Positions 50,520 through 60,583 are shown, counted from the stretch's first letter. The stretch is 64,000 nucleotides of DNA from Blastococcus tunisiensis (GCF_900112815.1 NZ_FOND01000019.1:20967-84966), one strand, 5' to 3'. Numbers and translations are program-made. Notes: generated by a model from the sequence alone, not told the origin.

Positions 50520-52481
50520 ATGTCCGGAAGCAGTGCCGCCCGCGCCCGTAGGGTCGCCATGTCATCAGTCCTTTTGGTCCTGGTCTTTGCCGTCGCCCTG
50601 GGCGGCATTGCCTGGTCCCTGCAGGCGCTGGAGAAGCGCGCAGTGGTGCGTGCTGACGATGACGGCCTCGAGTCGGCGGCAGTCATTGCGGCATCCCTGG
50701 TGCAGCCCCATCTTCATGCCGCCGACGTGCTGGCCGGCCAGCTGACGGCGGATGACATCGGTGAGATGCAGGCCGCCGCCACCGTGCTGCGGCGGGACGG
50801 TCGCCTGATCGGTCTTGGTGTGTGGCGCCTCGACGGGTCCCCGCTGTTCCTCGATGACGCGTTCGCTGAGGGACGGATGCGCTTGTCCGACGCCGACCTC
50901 CAGAGAGCCGCGTCAGGGGAGCCGTGGACGGTTCACCGTGTTGATCCGGACGGTGAGGGCCACTTGGAGGTCACCATTCCGGTGCCGAGCGAGGGTGCGT
51001 CCGACACTGCAGTGGCATCGGTGGTGAAGGTCGTCCTACCGCGCGCGGACCTGACTCCGGCCGCCTTGGAGCGGCTGGATCGGCAGCAGGCCTGGACCGC
51101 GCTGATCCTGCTGTCTCCTGTTCTCGGCCTCGTGCTGCTGCAGTGGCGCCTGCGGCGCCGGCAGGAGGAGCGCCGGCGGGACCCGTTGACCGGCCTGTTG
51201 AACGGCCGGGCGTTGACCGACGACTGCACGCGGCTCCTGGCCAAGGCGAGCGATCGGCGGCCGCTGGCTCTGCTCGTGATCGATCTGACCGAGTTCAAGA
51301 CGGTCAACAGCACGCTGGGCCATCCGGCGGGGGACATGCTGCTTCAGCAGGTCGCCGCCGCCTTGAAGGCTGCCGTGCGACAGGGTGACCGGGTGTTTCG
51401 CCTGGGCGGTGACGAGTTCGCCGTTCTGTTGAGGGATCTGCGCGACGCCTCGGGAGCACAGAAGCGAGCCGAGTCCTTGCTGCGTCACCTGCGGGAGGCG
51501 TCCTTCCGGGTCGATGGTGTCGACCTCGTCGTCGACGCCGGCATCGGCGTGACTCTTGCTCCCGAGCACGGGACCACGGTGGCGGATCTGCTGCAGCGGG
51601 CGGATGTCGCGATGTACCAGGCCAAGCGAGCCGAGAGCGGCACGATGATCTATGACGCCAGCACCGACGAGCACGATGTCGGGGAACTGGCGATGGGCAC
51701 CGAGCTGCGCCGAGCCCTCGAGAACGAGGAGTTCGTCCTGCACTACCAGCCGAAGGTTGCGCTCGCCGACCAGTGCGTGACCAGCGTCGAGGCGCTCGTT
51801 CGCTGGCAGCACCCCACGCGCGGTCTCCTGCCTCCCGGTGTGTTCCTGCCGGCGCTGGAGCGCAGCGGACTGATGCAACCGCTCACTCGGTGGGTGCTGC
51901 GTGAAGCCATCCGTCAGGCCGCCAGCTGGCGCCGGGCGGGCATGCCGCTGGCCGTGGCGGTCAACATCAGTCCGCGCAGCCTGTTGGAGGATGACCTCCC
52001 CGCGCGGGTGCTGGCGAAACTGTTGGCGGCTGACCTGCCGGCCAGTTTTCTCGAGCTGGAGATCACCGAGACGGCCGTGATGACCGACCCGAAGAAGGCT
52101 GCGTTGGTGCTGGCGCAGCTGAATGCGCGGGGCATCAAGGTGTCCATCGATGACTTCGGCGCCGGCTACACCAGCTTGGCGCACCTGCGCACGCTGCCCA
52201 TCTCGGCGCTCAAGATCGACCGCAGCCTGATCAGCCACATGCTGGAGCGCGACGAAGACCACGCGGTGACCGAGGCGCTCATCGGTCTCGGTCACCGTCT
52301 GGGGCTCACTGTGATCGCTGAGGGCATCGAGACCGATGAGGTGCTCGACCGGTTGACGCAGCTGGGCTGCGACGAGGCACAGGGCTATCTGATCAGCAAG
52401 CCGGTGGCCCCGGACGCGCTCGAAGGCTGGATGGCCGCGCGAGCCGTCGATCAGGGCTCCCCTTCGGCTCAGGTGTCCTGA
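50520..52481 (+). CDS. Membrane GGDEF-EAL protein (c-di-GMP cyclase/phosphodiesterase)
   Basis: A 653-residue protein. Membrane segments lie at about 14-35 and 192-209 and enclose an extracytoplasmic sensor of some 155 residues. The GGDEF domain keeps RLGGDEF (motif 296-300) and the metal Asp in LVIDLTEFK. The EAL domain starts with SVEALVRWQHP (424-426) and includes VSIDDFGAGYTSLAHL and VIAEGIETDE, so phosphodiesterase activity is plausible. The ATG at 50520 follows a GTG at 50517. It begins the signalling block. Confidence 0.92.
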   Translation: MSGSSAARARRVAMSSVLLVLVFAVALGGIAWSLQALEKRAVVRADDDGLESAAVIAASLVQPHLHAADVLAGQLTADDIGEMQAAATVLRRDGRLIGLGVWRLDGSPLFLDDAFAEGRMRLSDADLQRAASGEPWTVHRVDPDGEGHLEVTIPVPSEGASDTAVASVVKVVLPRADLTPAALERLDRQQAWTALILLSPVLGLVLLQWRLRRRQEERRRDPLTGLLNGRALTDDCTRLLAKASDRRPLALLVIDLTEFKTVNSTLGHPAGDMLLQQVAAALKAAVRQGDRVFRLGGDEFAVLLRDLRDASGAQKRAESLLRHLREASFRVDGVDLVVDAGIGVTLAPEHGTTVADLLQRADVAMYQAKRAESGTMIYDASTDEHDVGELAMGTELRRALENEEFVLHYQPKVALADQCVTSVEALVRWQHPTRGLLPPGVFLPALERSGLMQPLTRWVLREAIRQAASWRRAGMPLAVAVNISPRSLLEDDLPARVLAKLLAADLPASFLELEITETAVMTDPKKAALVLAQLNARGIKVSIDDFGAGYTSLAHLRTLPISALKIDRSLISHMLERDEDHAVTEALIGLGHRLGLTVIAEGIETDEVLDRLTQLGCDEAQGYLISKPVAPDALEGWMAARAVDQGSPSAQVS

Positions 52482-52547
52482 CTCAGTTCTCTACTGGCGG
52501 CCAGAGCCGCTCTGCCGGCGGACAGAACGTTTGTCTTTCTCCTTAAG

Positions 52548-52568
52548 TTCGGCGCTCCCGGCGCCGAA
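52548..52568 (+). terminator. Stem-loop between the GGDEF-EAL and response regulator genes
   Basis: TTCGGCGC and GCGCCGAA form a perfect 8-bp stem around a five-base loop, with CTCC/GGAG pairing below a short bulge. This is a likely terminator for the GGDEF-EAL gene, 60 bases before the next start. Confidence 0.6.
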
Positions 52569-52627
52569 GGAGCAATCACGTCACTCCCGTCGCCGACGTA
52601 AACCCGCACGATTTTCCAGGAGCTCCG

Positions 52628-53800
52628 ATGACTTCCGCCGCTGGCTTGCTGTCCCGGGCGTCGACCGATGCGCCGTCGATCCTGTTGGTGGACGACGAGG
52701 TGGCGATCCTCGACGGGCTCCGCCGGCAGCTGCGGAAGCGATTCACGGTGCACACCGCGAGCGGCGGCGCCGAGGCCCTGGAGTTGCTGAAGACCGAACA
52801 GGTGTCCGTCGTCGTGTCCGACATGCGGATGCCACAGATGAACGGCGCGACGTTCCTCTCCGAGGTGCGGTCGCTCTACCCGAACGTCGTGCGGATCCTG
52901 CTGACCGGCCAGGCGGACACGCAGGCGGCGATCACGGCGGTCAACGAGGGCCAGATCTACCGGTTCCTCACCAAGCCGTGCCCGCCCGAGGTGCTCCTGG
53001 AAGAGATCGGGAGTGCCGTCGAGCTCAACCGCCTGGTGACCGCGGAGAAGGAGCTGCTGGGCAGCACCCTGCGCCGGACGGTGGAGGCGCTCACCGCCAC
53101 GCTGTCGCTGGCGCAGCCGGCGGCCTTCGGCCGCGCGCTGCGGATCAGTCGGACCGTCACCGAGCTCGCCGAGGCCCTGGGCGTCGAGGACGCCTGGGAG
53201 CTGGAGGTGACGGCCATGCTGTCCCAGCTCGGCGCAGTCACCCTGCCCCCGAACGTGCTGGAGAAGCTGGACGCCGGCCGTCCGCTCAGCGAGGAAGAGG
53301 CCGAGATGGCCGACCGGGTGCCCGAGGTGAGCCGCAAGCTGGTCAGCGTCATCCCGAGGCTGGAGGGCGTCGCCGATGCGATCGGCTGGCAGCGGGCCCG
53401 CTACGACGGCCGGATGTCGCCGCTGGACGTACCGCGCGGCGCCGACCTGCCCTTGGCTGCGCGGGTCCTTCGTGTGGCGGTGGACTTCGACCTGGGAACG
53501 TCGCAGCGGCCGGCCGTCCAGGACACGCTCGCCGCGATGAGCAGCGATGCCGGCCCCTACGATCCCCGGATCCTGGAGGCCCTCGTCGGGCTGCACGGTG
53601 CCGAGGAGGTGGCGGGGGAGCCTCGGGAGATCGGCATCGACGACCTCGAGCCGGGCATGGTGATCTTCGACGACATCCTCACCACCGACGATGTGATGCT
53701 CATCAGCCGGGGCACGGTCGTCACCGATCCGTTGATCCTGCGCCTGGAGAACTACATCAGCCAAGGTCGCGTCGGTAGCCGGATGCGCGTGCAGGGCTGA
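52628..53800 (+). CDS. Response regulator with degenerate HD-GYP-like output domain (RpfG-like)
   Basis: A 390-residue protein. The receiver has the acid pair at Asp22-Asp23, phospho-acceptor Asp65 (VVVSDMRMPQMNG), Thr93 and Lys116. The C-terminal part (residues 150-300) follows the HD-GYP fold, but the HD signature reads MLSQLGAVTLPPNVLEK in place of LHDIGKVGIP, and the GYP region reads RARYDGRMSP. Its metal-binding His and Asp residues are missing, so it should not cleave c-di-GMP. A final domain of about 60 residues has GIDDLEPGMVIFDDILT. Followed at once by a histidine kinase. Confidence 0.85.
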   Translation: MTSAAGLLSRASTDAPSILLVDDEVAILDGLRRQLRKRFTVHTASGGAEALELLKTEQVSVVVSDMRMPQMNGATFLSEVRSLYPNVVRILLTGQADTQAAITAVNEGQIYRFLTKPCPPEVLLEEIGSAVELNRLVTAEKELLGSTLRRTVEALTATLSLAQPAAFGRALRISRTVTELAEALGVEDAWELEVTAMLSQLGAVTLPPNVLEKLDAGRPLSEEEAEMADRVPEVSRKLVSVIPRLEGVADAIGWQRARYDGRMSPLDVPRGADLPLAARVLRVAVDFDLGTSQRPAVQDTLAAMSSDAGPYDPRILEALVGLHGAEEVAGEPREIGIDDLEPGMVIFDDILTTDDVMLISRGTVVTDPLILRLENYISQGRVGSRMRVQG

Positions 53801-53810
53801 CCGGCAAACC

Positions 53811-55118
53811 ATGGGGAATGACATGAATGCGCTGTCCGACAAGGCGTCCGATGACGTGTCGGAGCAGGGACTATCGGCCCGGCTTGCCGCCGCAGAGCAG
53901 GAACTGGCCGCCACACGCGACCAACTCCAGCATTGCGCGGCGGTGATGGCGGCGAACGACGACGCGATCATCACGCTGTCCCCGGACGGTCGGATCACTC
54001 ACTGGAACGCCGCGGCCGAGCAGCTGTTCGGACGTGGGGGGGACGAAGCCCTGGGACAGACTCTCGGCACACTCCTCCCCGGCGGCGCTGCTGCCCTCGC
54101 CGGCGCATGGTCGAGCGTCGTGGCGGGTGGCCGCGGAGCGTTCGACGCGGCACACGTCCGTAACGACGGTTCGGCGGCTCACGCCGCCGTGACGCTCTCC
54201 GCCGTCCTCGACGACGGTGGTCAGGTGCGTGCGGTCGTGGGGGTCGTCCGGGACATCAGCGATTACAAGATCCGCGAGGCCGAGTTCCATCAGGAGTCCA
54301 AGCTCGAGTCGCTGGGCCGGCTGTCAGCGGGTCTGGCGCACGAGATCAACACCCCGATCCAGTACGTCGGTGACAACGCCCGGTTCCTCGAGGAGGCCTA
54401 CCAGGAACTCATCCGCGTGGTGGAGGTGTACCGGTCCCTGCTGGACACCTCCAACCCGATCGGCTGGGCCGAACGACAGGAGCAGGTCCGCATCGCCGAG
54501 GCCGGCATCGACTTCGACTACCTGCAGAAGGAGATCCCCAGCGCGGTCGAGCAGACCCTGGAAGGCATCGAGCGGGTGTCGCGGATCGTCCGCGCGATGA
54601 AGACCTTCAGTCATCCCGGACACCAGGAGCAGGTCCCGGCGGATCTCAACGAGGCACTGGAGGCGACGGTCACCGTCACCCGCCACCAGGTGAGTGACGT
54701 CGCCGAGCTCACCATGGACCTGGCCGACCTGCCCCCAGTGATGTGCAACATCGCCGACCTGAACCAGGTGTTCCTCAACCTGATCGTCAACGCCGCGGAC
54801 GCAATCGAGGAGACCGGGTCGCGCGGTGCCATCGACGTCTCGACGGCGGTGGACGGCGACGACGTCGTTGTCCGGATCAGCGACACTGGCGGCGGCATCC
54901 CCGAGGACATGCGGGCGAAGATCTTCGACCCCTTCTTCACCACCAAGGACGTCGGTCGCGGGAGCGGACAAGGGCTGCCGCTGGCCCGCGGGGTCGTTCA
55001 GGAGGGTCACGGCGGCAGCCTCACCCTGGATACGGTCGTCGGCCAGGGCACCACCTTCACCGTGCGACTGCCCATCGATGGGCGACCCGCGCCTGGGCCG
55101 GTGGAGACCCGCACCTGA
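53811..55118 (+). CDS. PAS-domain sensor histidine kinase, soluble
   Basis: A 435-residue kinase with no membrane segment. Residues 40-150 form a PAS domain ([20 protein letters not shown]). The H-box is [13 protein letters not shown] with His177. The ATPase has [15 protein letters not shown] (N), [12 protein letters not shown] (G1), [11 protein letters not shown] (F) and [11 protein letters not shown] (G2). It lies ten bases after the RpfG-like regulator and is probably its partner. The ATG at 53811 is used, but the ATG at 53823 has a better ribosome site (GGGGAATGAC). Confidence 0.9.
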   Translation: MGNDMNALSDKASDDVSEQGLSARLAAAEQELAATRDQLQHCAAVMAANDDAIITLSPDGRITHWNAAAEQLFGRGGDEALGQTLGTLLPGGAAALAGAWSSVVAGGRGAFDAAHVRNDGSAAHAAVTLSAVLDDGGQVRAVVGVVRDISDYKIREAEFHQESKLESLGRLSAGLAHEINTPIQYVGDNARFLEEAYQELIRVVEVYRSLLDTSNPIGWAERQEQVRIAEAGIDFDYLQKEIPSAVEQTLEGIERVSRIVRAMKTFSHPGHQEQVPADLNEALEATVTVTRHQVSDVAELTMDLADLPPVMCNIADLNQVFLNLIVNAADAIEETGSRGAIDVSTAVDGDDVVVRISDTGGGIPEDMRAKIFDPFFTTKDVGRGSGQGLPLARGVVQEGHGGSLTLDTVVGQGTTFTVRLPIDGRPAPGPVETRT

Positions 55119-55380
55119 ACCCGTCGTTCCTGCGGGCAGTCGCCTGCTCCGAGGGCAGCGTCGGCTGACGGCTTGCCGACGCACTCCCACGCGGGCTGCG
55201 CCGTGCCAGGCGCCGATCGAGTCGAGCGAGACCCGGACTGCGGGCGGAGCCTCCGTCCCCGTCCTGGACGTGGACGTCCCGCGGCGACGGGCGGAAACCC
55301 GGGCATCCCACCCAGGGGTGAACGCGCTCAGGGCGCTACAGCACCGTGCTCTCCGTGCCGATCTAGTTCCGGAAGAACGG

Positions 55381-57276
55381 ATGACATCGGAGGGAAGTTC
55401 AAGGATGAGGACCACACAGAGCGGCGAGACCTCCACCGGGCCGCCGGCGTACGGCGTGACCTGGGGTGGGGTGCCGCTGCACGCGCGACGCATGACGACG
55501 GTCGCGACTGCCGTGTTCGTCGTCGCGGGGGCGATCGTTCCGGGGACGGCGCTGGCTACGGCGGACGCCCCGCCGGTGTCGGTCATCGTGCAGGAGTTCC
55601 CGGGCGCCGGGAATGCGCCCGAGCGCGCGGTCGCCGCCCTCGGCGGCACCGTCGAAGAGCCGCTGGGGATCATCAACGGCTTCAGCGCGACGCTGCCGAC
55701 CGACCGGCTGGGCGCGTTGCGCGCGGCGGCCGGCGTCCGATCGGTCACCGAGGACGCAGCGGTCGAGCTCCTCGACGCCGAGACGGAGGCGGTCAACAGC
55801 CTCTCCGGGTCGTTGCACTCGATCAACCACGAGGTCATCGGCGCGTCGGGCATGTGGGACAAGGGCTTCACCGGTCGCGGCGTCGACGTGGCGCTCATCG
55901 ACTCCGGTGTCGTGCCGGTCGACGGGCTCCGCGGGTCGGGCAAGGTCGTCTACGGCCCGGACCTCTCGTTCGAGGCCCGGCTGTGTGACGAGACGGGTTG
56001 CGTCGACAGCCCGGTGCACGACCTCGACACCTACGGGCACGGCACGCACATGGCCGGCATCATCGCCGGCCGTGACGACGCCACGCCCAGCCCGGTGAGC
56101 AGCGCCGACGCGTCGAACTTCAAGGGCGTGGCCCCCGATGCACGCATCGTCAGCATCAAGGTCGCCGACGCCTTCGGCATGACCGACGTATCCCAGGTGA
56201 TCGCCGCCATCGACTGGGTGGTGCAGAACCGCAACAAGGGCGGGCTGAACATCCGCGTGCTGAACCTGTCCTTCGGGACCGACGGCGTGCAGGACTACCA
56301 GCTCGACCCGCTCACCTACGCGGCCGAGGTCGCCTGGCACAGCGGGATCGTCGTCGTCGTGGCCGCCGGTAACGGTGGTTACGGCACCGACAAGCTGAAC
56401 AACCCCGCCCACGACCCGTACGTGATCGCCGTGGGCGGCGTCGACGGCAAGGGAACGCACGGCATCGGCGACGACGTCGTTCCGGCGTGGTCGAGCACCG
56501 GTGACGGCGGGCGCAACCCCGACCTGGTCGCCCCCGGCGCCTCGGTCGCGAGCCTTCGCGCCCCGGGGTCCTACCTGGACGACAGCTACCCGAACGCACG
56601 CAACGGGGAGCGGTTCTTCCGCGGCAGCGGTACCTCGCAGGCCGCCGCGGTCGTCTCCGGCGCCGCAGCCCTGCTGGTCTCGCAGCGGCCCGGCATCACG
56701 CCGGACCAGGTGAAGGCCCTGCTGGTCGGGACGGCCAAGGAACTGCCCAAGGCGGATGCAATCGCCCAGGGCAACGGGCTGGTGGACCTGAAGAAGGCCC
56801 GCCAGGCCGCCACCCCGACGGCGGTGCAGACCTGGCCGCGGGCCACCGGCCTCGGCTCCCTGGACGAGTCCCGTGGCTCGGCTCACCTCGAGCTCGACGG
56901 CACGCTGCTCGAGGGCGAGTTCGACGTCCGCGGCACGGCCTGGGACCCGCAGGCCTGGACCCGTGCCACCACGGCCGGGACCAGCTGGAGCGGCGAAGCC
57001 TGGAACGGTCAGGAGTGGTACGCCGTCGCGACCGATGGCGCCCTGCTGGAGCTGACCTGGTCCGGGCGTACCTGGTCCGGGCGCACCTGGTCCGGACTCA
57101 CCTGGAACGGCCGCACCTGGTCGGGCCGCACGTGGTCCGGCCGCACCTGGTCCGGTGACAGCTGGACCGGGCGCACCTGGTCGGGCGTCAGCTGGACGGG
57201 CCGCACGTGGTCCGGCCGCACCTGGTCGGGCCGCACCTGGTCCGGCTCGGCGTGGTCGGGCGCGGACTGGAACTGA
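55381..57276 (+). CDS. Secreted subtilisin-like S8 serine protease with Trp-rich pentad tail
   Basis: A 631-residue protein. A signal peptide lies at about residues 37-60 (TTVATAVFVVAGAIVPGTAL). A short inhibitor-like propeptide follows, then the S8 domain with Asp174 (VALIDSGV), His220 (YGHGTHMAG), Asn331 (VAAGNGG) and Ser419 (RGSGTSQAAA), all intact. From residue 560 the protein turns into W-S-G-R-T repeats. It should act outside the cell. The ATG at 55381 gives a long basic leader; the ATG at 55405 is an alternative start. The intergenic gap before it (262 bp) has no other gene. Confidence 0.9.
   Translation: MTSEGSSRMRTTQSGETSTGPPAYGVTWGGVPLHARRMTTVATAVFVVAGAIVPGTALATADAPPVSVIVQEFPGAGNAPERAVAALGGTVEEPLGIINGFSATLPTDRLGALRAAAGVRSVTEDAAVELLDAETEAVNSLSGSLHSINHEVIGASGMWDKGFTGRGVDVALIDSGVVPVDGLRGSGKVVYGPDLSFEARLCDETGCVDSPVHDLDTYGHGTHMAGIIAGRDDATPSPVSSADASNFKGVAPDARIVSIKVADAFGMTDVSQVIAAIDWVVQNRNKGGLNIRVLNLSFGTDGVQDYQLDPLTYAAEVAWHSGIVVVVAAGNGGYGTDKLNNPAHDPYVIAVGGVDGKGTHGIGDDVVPAWSSTGDGGRNPDLVAPGASVASLRAPGSYLDDSYPNARNGERFFRGSGTSQAAAVVSGAAALLVSQRPGITPDQVKALLVGTAKELPKADAIAQGNGLVDLKKARQAATPTAVQTWPRATGLGSLDESRGSAHLELDGTLLEGEFDVRGTAWDPQAWTRATTAGTSWSGEAWNGQEWYAVATDGALLELTWSGRTWSGRTWSGLTWNGRTWSGRTWSGRTWSGDSWTGRTWSGVSWTGRTWSGRTWSGRTWSGSAWSGADWN
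57055..57273 (+). repeat. 15-bp repeats encoding WSGRT pentads
   Basis: About fifteen imperfect 15-base units encode a run of TWSGR pentapeptides, with variants TWNGR, SWTGR and TWSGV, at the C-terminus of the protease. Codons ACCTGGTCCGG and its variants recur. Confidence 0.93.
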
Positions 57277-57280
57277 TCAC

Positions 57281-59968
57281 ATGTCGACGACGATGACGGA
57301 CAGCTCCCCCGGGGGGCGTCCGAGAGGCGCGTGGCTGACCACGAGCCGGCGGATCGCTCTGCTGGTCGCGGTACTGGCCGCAGCCGCGGTGGCGCTGTTC
57401 GTCATCGTCGTCCGTGATCTCCCCGGGCTGGACGCCCCGTTCACCCTGCCGTGGCCGGTGTGGGTGCTGGCCTTCGCCGCCAGCGAGCTCGTGGTGGTCC
57501 ACGTGCAGGTGCAGCGCGACTCCCACTCCTTCTCGCTGACGTACCTGGTGCTCACCGCCGGCCTCTACCTGCTGGAGCCCGCCGACGTGGTGCTCACGCT
57601 GGTGGCCGGGGCGGGCCTGGCGCTGACGCTGCACCGACGCCAGTTCGGCCTCAAGCTCGTCTTCAACCTGGTGCAGTACGCACTGGGCGCCTGCCTCGCC
57701 GTCGCGCTGTTCAGCGTGATGGTGCAGGACTCGGACGGGACCGGCCCCCTGGGCTGGCTGGCCGCCCTGGCCGCCGTGACCGTAATCACGGTCAGCGCCG
57801 ACCTGTGCATCTTCGCGGTGATCAGCCTCTCCGAGGGATCGGCCGACGTCCGGGAACTGCCCCGGATGCTCGGCCTGTCCCTGCCGTTCGCCCTGGGAGT
57901 GGCGGCGATCGGGCTGCTCGCCGCATACATCGCCATGCACAACACGACGGCGTTGCTCCTGCTGGTCCTGCCCTGCGTGTTGCTGATCAGCGCCTACCGG
58001 GCCTACACCAAGGCGCAGGAACAGCAGAACAACCTCCGGCTGCTGCACGAGGTCACGTCCCTGCTCTACAACAGCGACGACGCCACCGCCGCGCTGACCA
58101 ACTTCCTCACCTCCATGCGTGGTGCCTTCCGCGCCGGCGTCGGTGAGCTGGTCCTGTTCGGCGAAGGGGACGGCGTCACCACGGTGAGCCGCAGCCGCGA
58201 CGGCCAGGAGCCCTCCGCCCTCGTCCCCCTGCGGCACACCACCGACGTCGAGGCACTGGTGGAATCGGCGACCGCCGCCGGTGTGCTCACCACGCGGACC
58301 GGCCAGGTCCGTGGCTCGCAACTCGACCGCTACGCGACGCAGCGGGGCTTCAAGGACGCGATGGTGTCCGTTCTCCGCACGGAGGATCGCGTGCACGGGC
58401 TGCTGCTCGTCGGTGACCGGCTCGGCGAGGTTGCGACCTTCTCCAACAGCGACACGTCTCTGCTGGAGACCTTCGCGCGGCACGTGGCCACGTCCCTCGA
58501 GCGCGGCCGGCTGGAGACCGACCTGCGCCACGTGACCGAACTGAAGGAGAAGCTCCGCCACCAGGCCATGCACGACGCCCTGACCGGCCTGCCCAACCGG
58601 ACCCTCTTCCTCGACCGCACGCAGCACGCCGTCCACCTCGCCGGCCGCAACGGCATGTGGCCCGCCGTGCTCTACATCGACCTCGACGGCTTCAAGCCGG
58701 TCAACGACACCTACGGGCACGAGGCCGGTGACGTCCTGCTCCAGGCGTTCTCCCAGCGGCTCAGCGACTGTCTGCGCTCTGCGGACACCGCCGCCCGCCT
58801 CGGTGGCGACGAGTTCGCCGTCCTCCTGCACGGGCCGATCGACGAGGTCGGTGTGCAGCGCGTGCTCGACCGCATCCGCGGCCAGCTGGCCCTCCCGATC
58901 GACCTCGGCGCCGGGCGGGAGGCCACCATCGGCGCGAGCATCGGCGTGGCCTTCGCCGACGCCGCGACCGACGTCGCCACTCTCATCGGTCACGCCGACG
59001 TCGCGATGTACACGGCGAAGCGCAACGGCCGCCAGCGCTCCGTCTTCTACGAGGCCGGATTGGGAGAGGCTGCCCCGGAGCAGCCGGACCCCGCCGCCGA
59101 GCTGGCCGCTGCACTCGACCGCGGAGAGCTCACCGTCGCCTACCAGCCGCTGGTGGACCTGCGCACCGGTAGCCCCACCGGGGCGGAAGCACTGGTGCGC
59201 TGGCAGCACCCGACCGAGGGCAACCGGCCGCCCGACACGTTCATCCCGCTGGCCGAGGAGACGGGCCTGATCATGGAGATCGGCGAATTCGTCCTCCGCG
59301 ACGCCTGCCGGCAGGCGGCCCGGTGGGTCGGCTCTGCCGACGACTCGGTGCCCCTGATGGTCACGGTCAACCTGTCCGCGCGCCAGGTGACCGACCCGCG
59401 GACCGTCGACGCCGTCCGTGCCGCCCTGACGGAGACGGACCTCGACCCGCACCGGCTGGTCCTGGAGATCACCGAGACCGTCCTCATGCAGGACCGCGAG
59501 GCGGCCGCGACGAACCTGGGGAAGCTCAAGGCACTCGGGGTCCGCATCGCCATCGACGACTTCGGCACCGGCTACTCGTCGTTGGCCTACCTGTCCCGCT
59601 TCCCCCTCGACATGCTCAAGGTGCCCCGCGAGTTCGTCGACGGCCTCGGCCGGGACGCCAACGCCGACATCGTCACCCGCGCCATCGTGGAGCTGGCCGG
59701 GGCCCTCGGACTGCTCACCGTTGCCGAGGGAGTGGAGACCGACGAGCAGCGCCGGCACGTGGCGGAACTGGGCTGCGACCTCGCCCAGGGATACCTCTTC
59801 TCCCGTCCCGTCGACGCGGAGACGGTCCTGGCCCTCATGACCGGGCTGGATGTGGCCGCCCCGCCCGCCGACCTTGCGGGGGGTGCTCCGCCCGCCGACC
59901 TTGCGGGGGGTGCTCCGCCCGCCGACCTTGCGGGGGGTGCTCCGGCACCGGCGCTGGCCACCGCGTGA
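57281..59968 (+). CDS. Multispan GAF-GGDEF-EAL protein
   Basis: An 895-residue protein. About seven membrane spans occupy residues 24-238, followed by a GAF-like domain at roughly 255-405, the GGDEF domain (LGGDEF at 508-512, IDLDGFKPVND intact) and the EAL domain (AEALVRWQHP at 636-638; IAIDDFGTGYSSLAYL). Both enzymatic halves look complete. The tail carries three copies of a nine-residue repeat (PPADLAGGA). It starts four bases after the protease stop, so the two may be co-transcribed. Confidence 0.92.
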   Translation: MSTTMTDSSPGGRPRGAWLTTSRRIALLVAVLAAAAVALFVIVVRDLPGLDAPFTLPWPVWVLAFAASELVVVHVQVQRDSHSFSLTYLVLTAGLYLLEPADVVLTLVAGAGLALTLHRRQFGLKLVFNLVQYALGACLAVALFSVMVQDSDGTGPLGWLAALAAVTVITVSADLCIFAVISLSEGSADVRELPRMLGLSLPFALGVAAIGLLAAYIAMHNTTALLLLVLPCVLLISAYRAYTKAQEQQNNLRLLHEVTSLLYNSDDATAALTNFLTSMRGAFRAGVGELVLFGEGDGVTTVSRSRDGQEPSALVPLRHTTDVEALVESATAAGVLTTRTGQVRGSQLDRYATQRGFKDAMVSVLRTEDRVHGLLLVGDRLGEVATFSNSDTSLLETFARHVATSLERGRLETDLRHVTELKEKLRHQAMHDALTGLPNRTLFLDRTQHAVHLAGRNGMWPAVLYIDLDGFKPVNDTYGHEAGDVLLQAFSQRLSDCLRSADTAARLGGDEFAVLLHGPIDEVGVQRVLDRIRGQLALPIDLGAGREATIGASIGVAFADAATDVATLIGHADVAMYTAKRNGRQRSVFYEAGLGEAAPEQPDPAAELAAALDRGELTVAYQPLVDLRTGSPTGAEALVRWQHPTEGNRPPDTFIPLAEETGLIMEIGEFVLRDACRQAARWVGSADDSVPLMVTVNLSARQVTDPRTVDAVRAALTETDLDPHRLVLEITETVLMQDREAAATNLGKLKALGVRIAIDDFGTGYSSLAYLSRFPLDMLKVPREFVDGLGRDANADIVTRAIVELAGALGLLTVAEGVETDEQRRHVAELGCDLAQGYLFSRPVDAETVLALMTGLDVAAPPADLAGGAPPADLAGGAPPADLAGGAPAPALATA
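59861..59941 (+). repeat. Three perfect 27-bp tandem repeats
   Basis: Three exact copies of a 27-base unit beginning CCGCCCGCCGACCTTGCGGG encode PPADLAGGA three times at the very end of the GAF-GGDEF-EAL protein. Exact identity suggests recent expansion or contraction. Confidence 0.95.
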
Positions 59969-60076
59969 CCTTGGGCTTGCAAGACATCGCGTGATGACGC
60001 TTCAAACTCACTACCCGCCACTACAGCGCCGATCCGGCGCACCGGGGCGGTCACCCATTGACGGCAGACTGGCAAC

Positions 60077-60583
60077 GTGGAGACCTGGTCCGGGCTACTG
60101 GGCGCGGCGGTTGGCGGCTTGATCGCCGGGCTCGTGGCCTGGCTGCAGACGCGCGCCTCGATCCGCCACCAGTTCGACCTCTTTCGCCAAGGGCTCGAGG
60201 CCGACCGTCAGGGCGGCCGGACCGCTTTCCGCCGGGCAGCCGCCAGTGATGCGCTGAGGGCGCTCGCGATCCTGGACGCGGCCATGCCGCACATGGACCA
60301 CCGCTTAAGCCGGCTACGGCAGGACTCTCCCGGTTACGTCATCAAGCGACGTGAGCAGGCGGAACTCGCCCTCGGGGAGTTGCGCCGGGCCGAACTCTCA
60401 ACCGTTCCGTCCCTCGGTGCAGACGTACAGCAACAGTGGCACGCCCTGATCGTCGCCGCGGACACAGCGAGTCGCGCGGGCAACAGCATGGGTGACGAAG
60501 CCTGCAGCGCGGCCGCAGCCGCGCTGCAGGAGGAGGCCTCCTCGATGCATGCTGACCTTGTCGCACTCACCGACGCCCAATAG
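60077..60583 (+). CDS. Membrane-anchored helical protein, unknown
   Basis: A 168-residue protein that starts WSGLLGAAVGGLIAGLVAWL, one membrane segment at residues 4-23, then long helices with many charged residues (FDLFRQGLEADRQGGRTAF; REQAELALGELRRAELS). It resembles phage- and plasmid-type anchors but matches no family I can name. Start is GTG 60077. Confidence 0.55.
   Translation: METWSGLLGAAVGGLIAGLVAWLQTRASIRHQFDLFRQGLEADRQGGRTAFRRAAASDALRALAILDAAMPHMDHRLSRLRQDSPGYVIKRREQAELALGELRRAELSTVPSLGADVQQQWHALIVAADTASRAGNSMGDEACSAAAAALQEEASSMHADLVALTDAQ

Noticed and set aside
55366..55378. Palindrome GTTCCGGAAGAAC before the protease gene as a LexA-type box
   Set aside because: Spacing and half-site do not match the actinobacterial SOS box (TCGAAC-N4-GTTCGA).
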